Notes under the pieces: generated by a model
What the model saw: the letters and a program-made list of their open reading frames with translations, nothing else
What the model was told of the DNA's origin: nothing
Database searches by the model: none
Made by a program: the position numbers and the translations under genes
Origin: Primula veris
Taxonomy: Eukaryota; Streptophyta; Magnoliopsida; Ericales; Primulaceae
Direction: 5' to 3'
NCBI GenBank assembly: GCA_963682055.1
Contig: OY821740.1
Coordinates: 30,024,795-30,088,794 of the forward strand
Length of the DNA stretch: 64,000 bases
In this document: in pieces, positions 63,551 to 64,000 of the stretch
Layout: each line of letters starts with the position of its first letter
Numbering within the stretch: the stretch's first letter is position 1

Positions 63551-64000
63551 GATTGGGTAATGAGACTTTACGTAAGGTAAATTTGAGTTTTCCATAATAT
63601 TGCAAACTTGTTGACAAGTCATGTATCAAGGAATGATAGGAACTGTAATATTTGAAAACGAAATGCTGTAACAGTGGCAGTTTCTTACAATTCTGTATTC
63701 AACTCATTAAGATAAAATGTACTTCAATAGTTGGTTTTGGAGTGGCAAATAGCAAAAAGAAGTGGGTGAAGTACCATTTTTATCTGTTTCATTTTCTCAC
63801 AGTAGTTCTTGCATCTGATCTTTCTTTTGGTTCAGTTTATCCAGTAGGTTTCATTCATGCTTTCAAATGTAAACCCAACTGATTTCTCTTGGAAAGATCT
63901 CTAGGCAAATAGAATAGCAAAACCTGATATTTTCATAGCCAAGTTTTAGCATCTTAGAACAACTTGGGGCCGTGGGCTATAAAAAAATGTAGGTAAATGC
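63551..64000 (+). other. 3' region downstream of the GH28 gene
   Basis: AT-rich; should include the GH28 3' UTR. No further gene is recognisable before the window ends. Confidence 0.5.

Overview
The window is nuclear DNA of a flowering plant, most likely a eudicot with a repeat-rich genome. Two complete host genes are present, both encoding secreted cell-wall enzymes and both with GT-AG introns. They sit in AT-rich DNA filled by several generations of nested transposable elements. The species cannot be named from sequence alone.

Layout: 1-2918, 5' part of a LINE on the minus strand (ORF1 broken, ORF2 endonuclease domain almost intact, running off the left edge). 2920-3761, two related MITEs. 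3979-11853, a complete but dead Ty1/Copia element (Copia-1). 13135-27782, a seven-exon GH9 class B endo-beta-1,4-glucanase on the minus strand, intact on paper. Its intron 4 carries a 10.9 kb Ty3/Gypsy element of the Tat type (Gypsy-1, 14691-25594). Gypsy-1 has near-identical LTRs, an uninterrupted gag-pol ORF and a separate three-exon gene on the opposite strand. 28040-29043, two Mutator-like MITEs in the GH9 upstream region. 29126-40245, a second Tat-type element in the opposite orientation (Gypsy-2), whose gag-pol is broken at about seven places while its antisense gene is intact.

41054-46140 is a graveyard: a PIG-W/GWT1 gene fragment, a LINE 3' remnant, an internally deleted Sirevirus-like Copia (Copia-3) and a Gypsy gag-protease relic. 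46290-56005 is a tandem duplication of about 1 kb. Its second copy is split by a dead Sirevirus-like Copia (Copia-2, 47694-54856), a foldback MITE and a Stowaway-like MITE. 56436-63550, a five-exon GH28 polygalacturonase-like gene on the plus strand.

The most unusual features are the spliced antisense gene shared by both Tat elements (its own TATA box, three exons, about 830 aa, intact even where gag-pol is dead), its co-orientation with the GH9 gene that contains it, and a self-complementary GTTGCAAC motif repeated across Copia-2. All exon boundaries, LTR ends and target-site duplications were read by eye. No alignments or searches were run.
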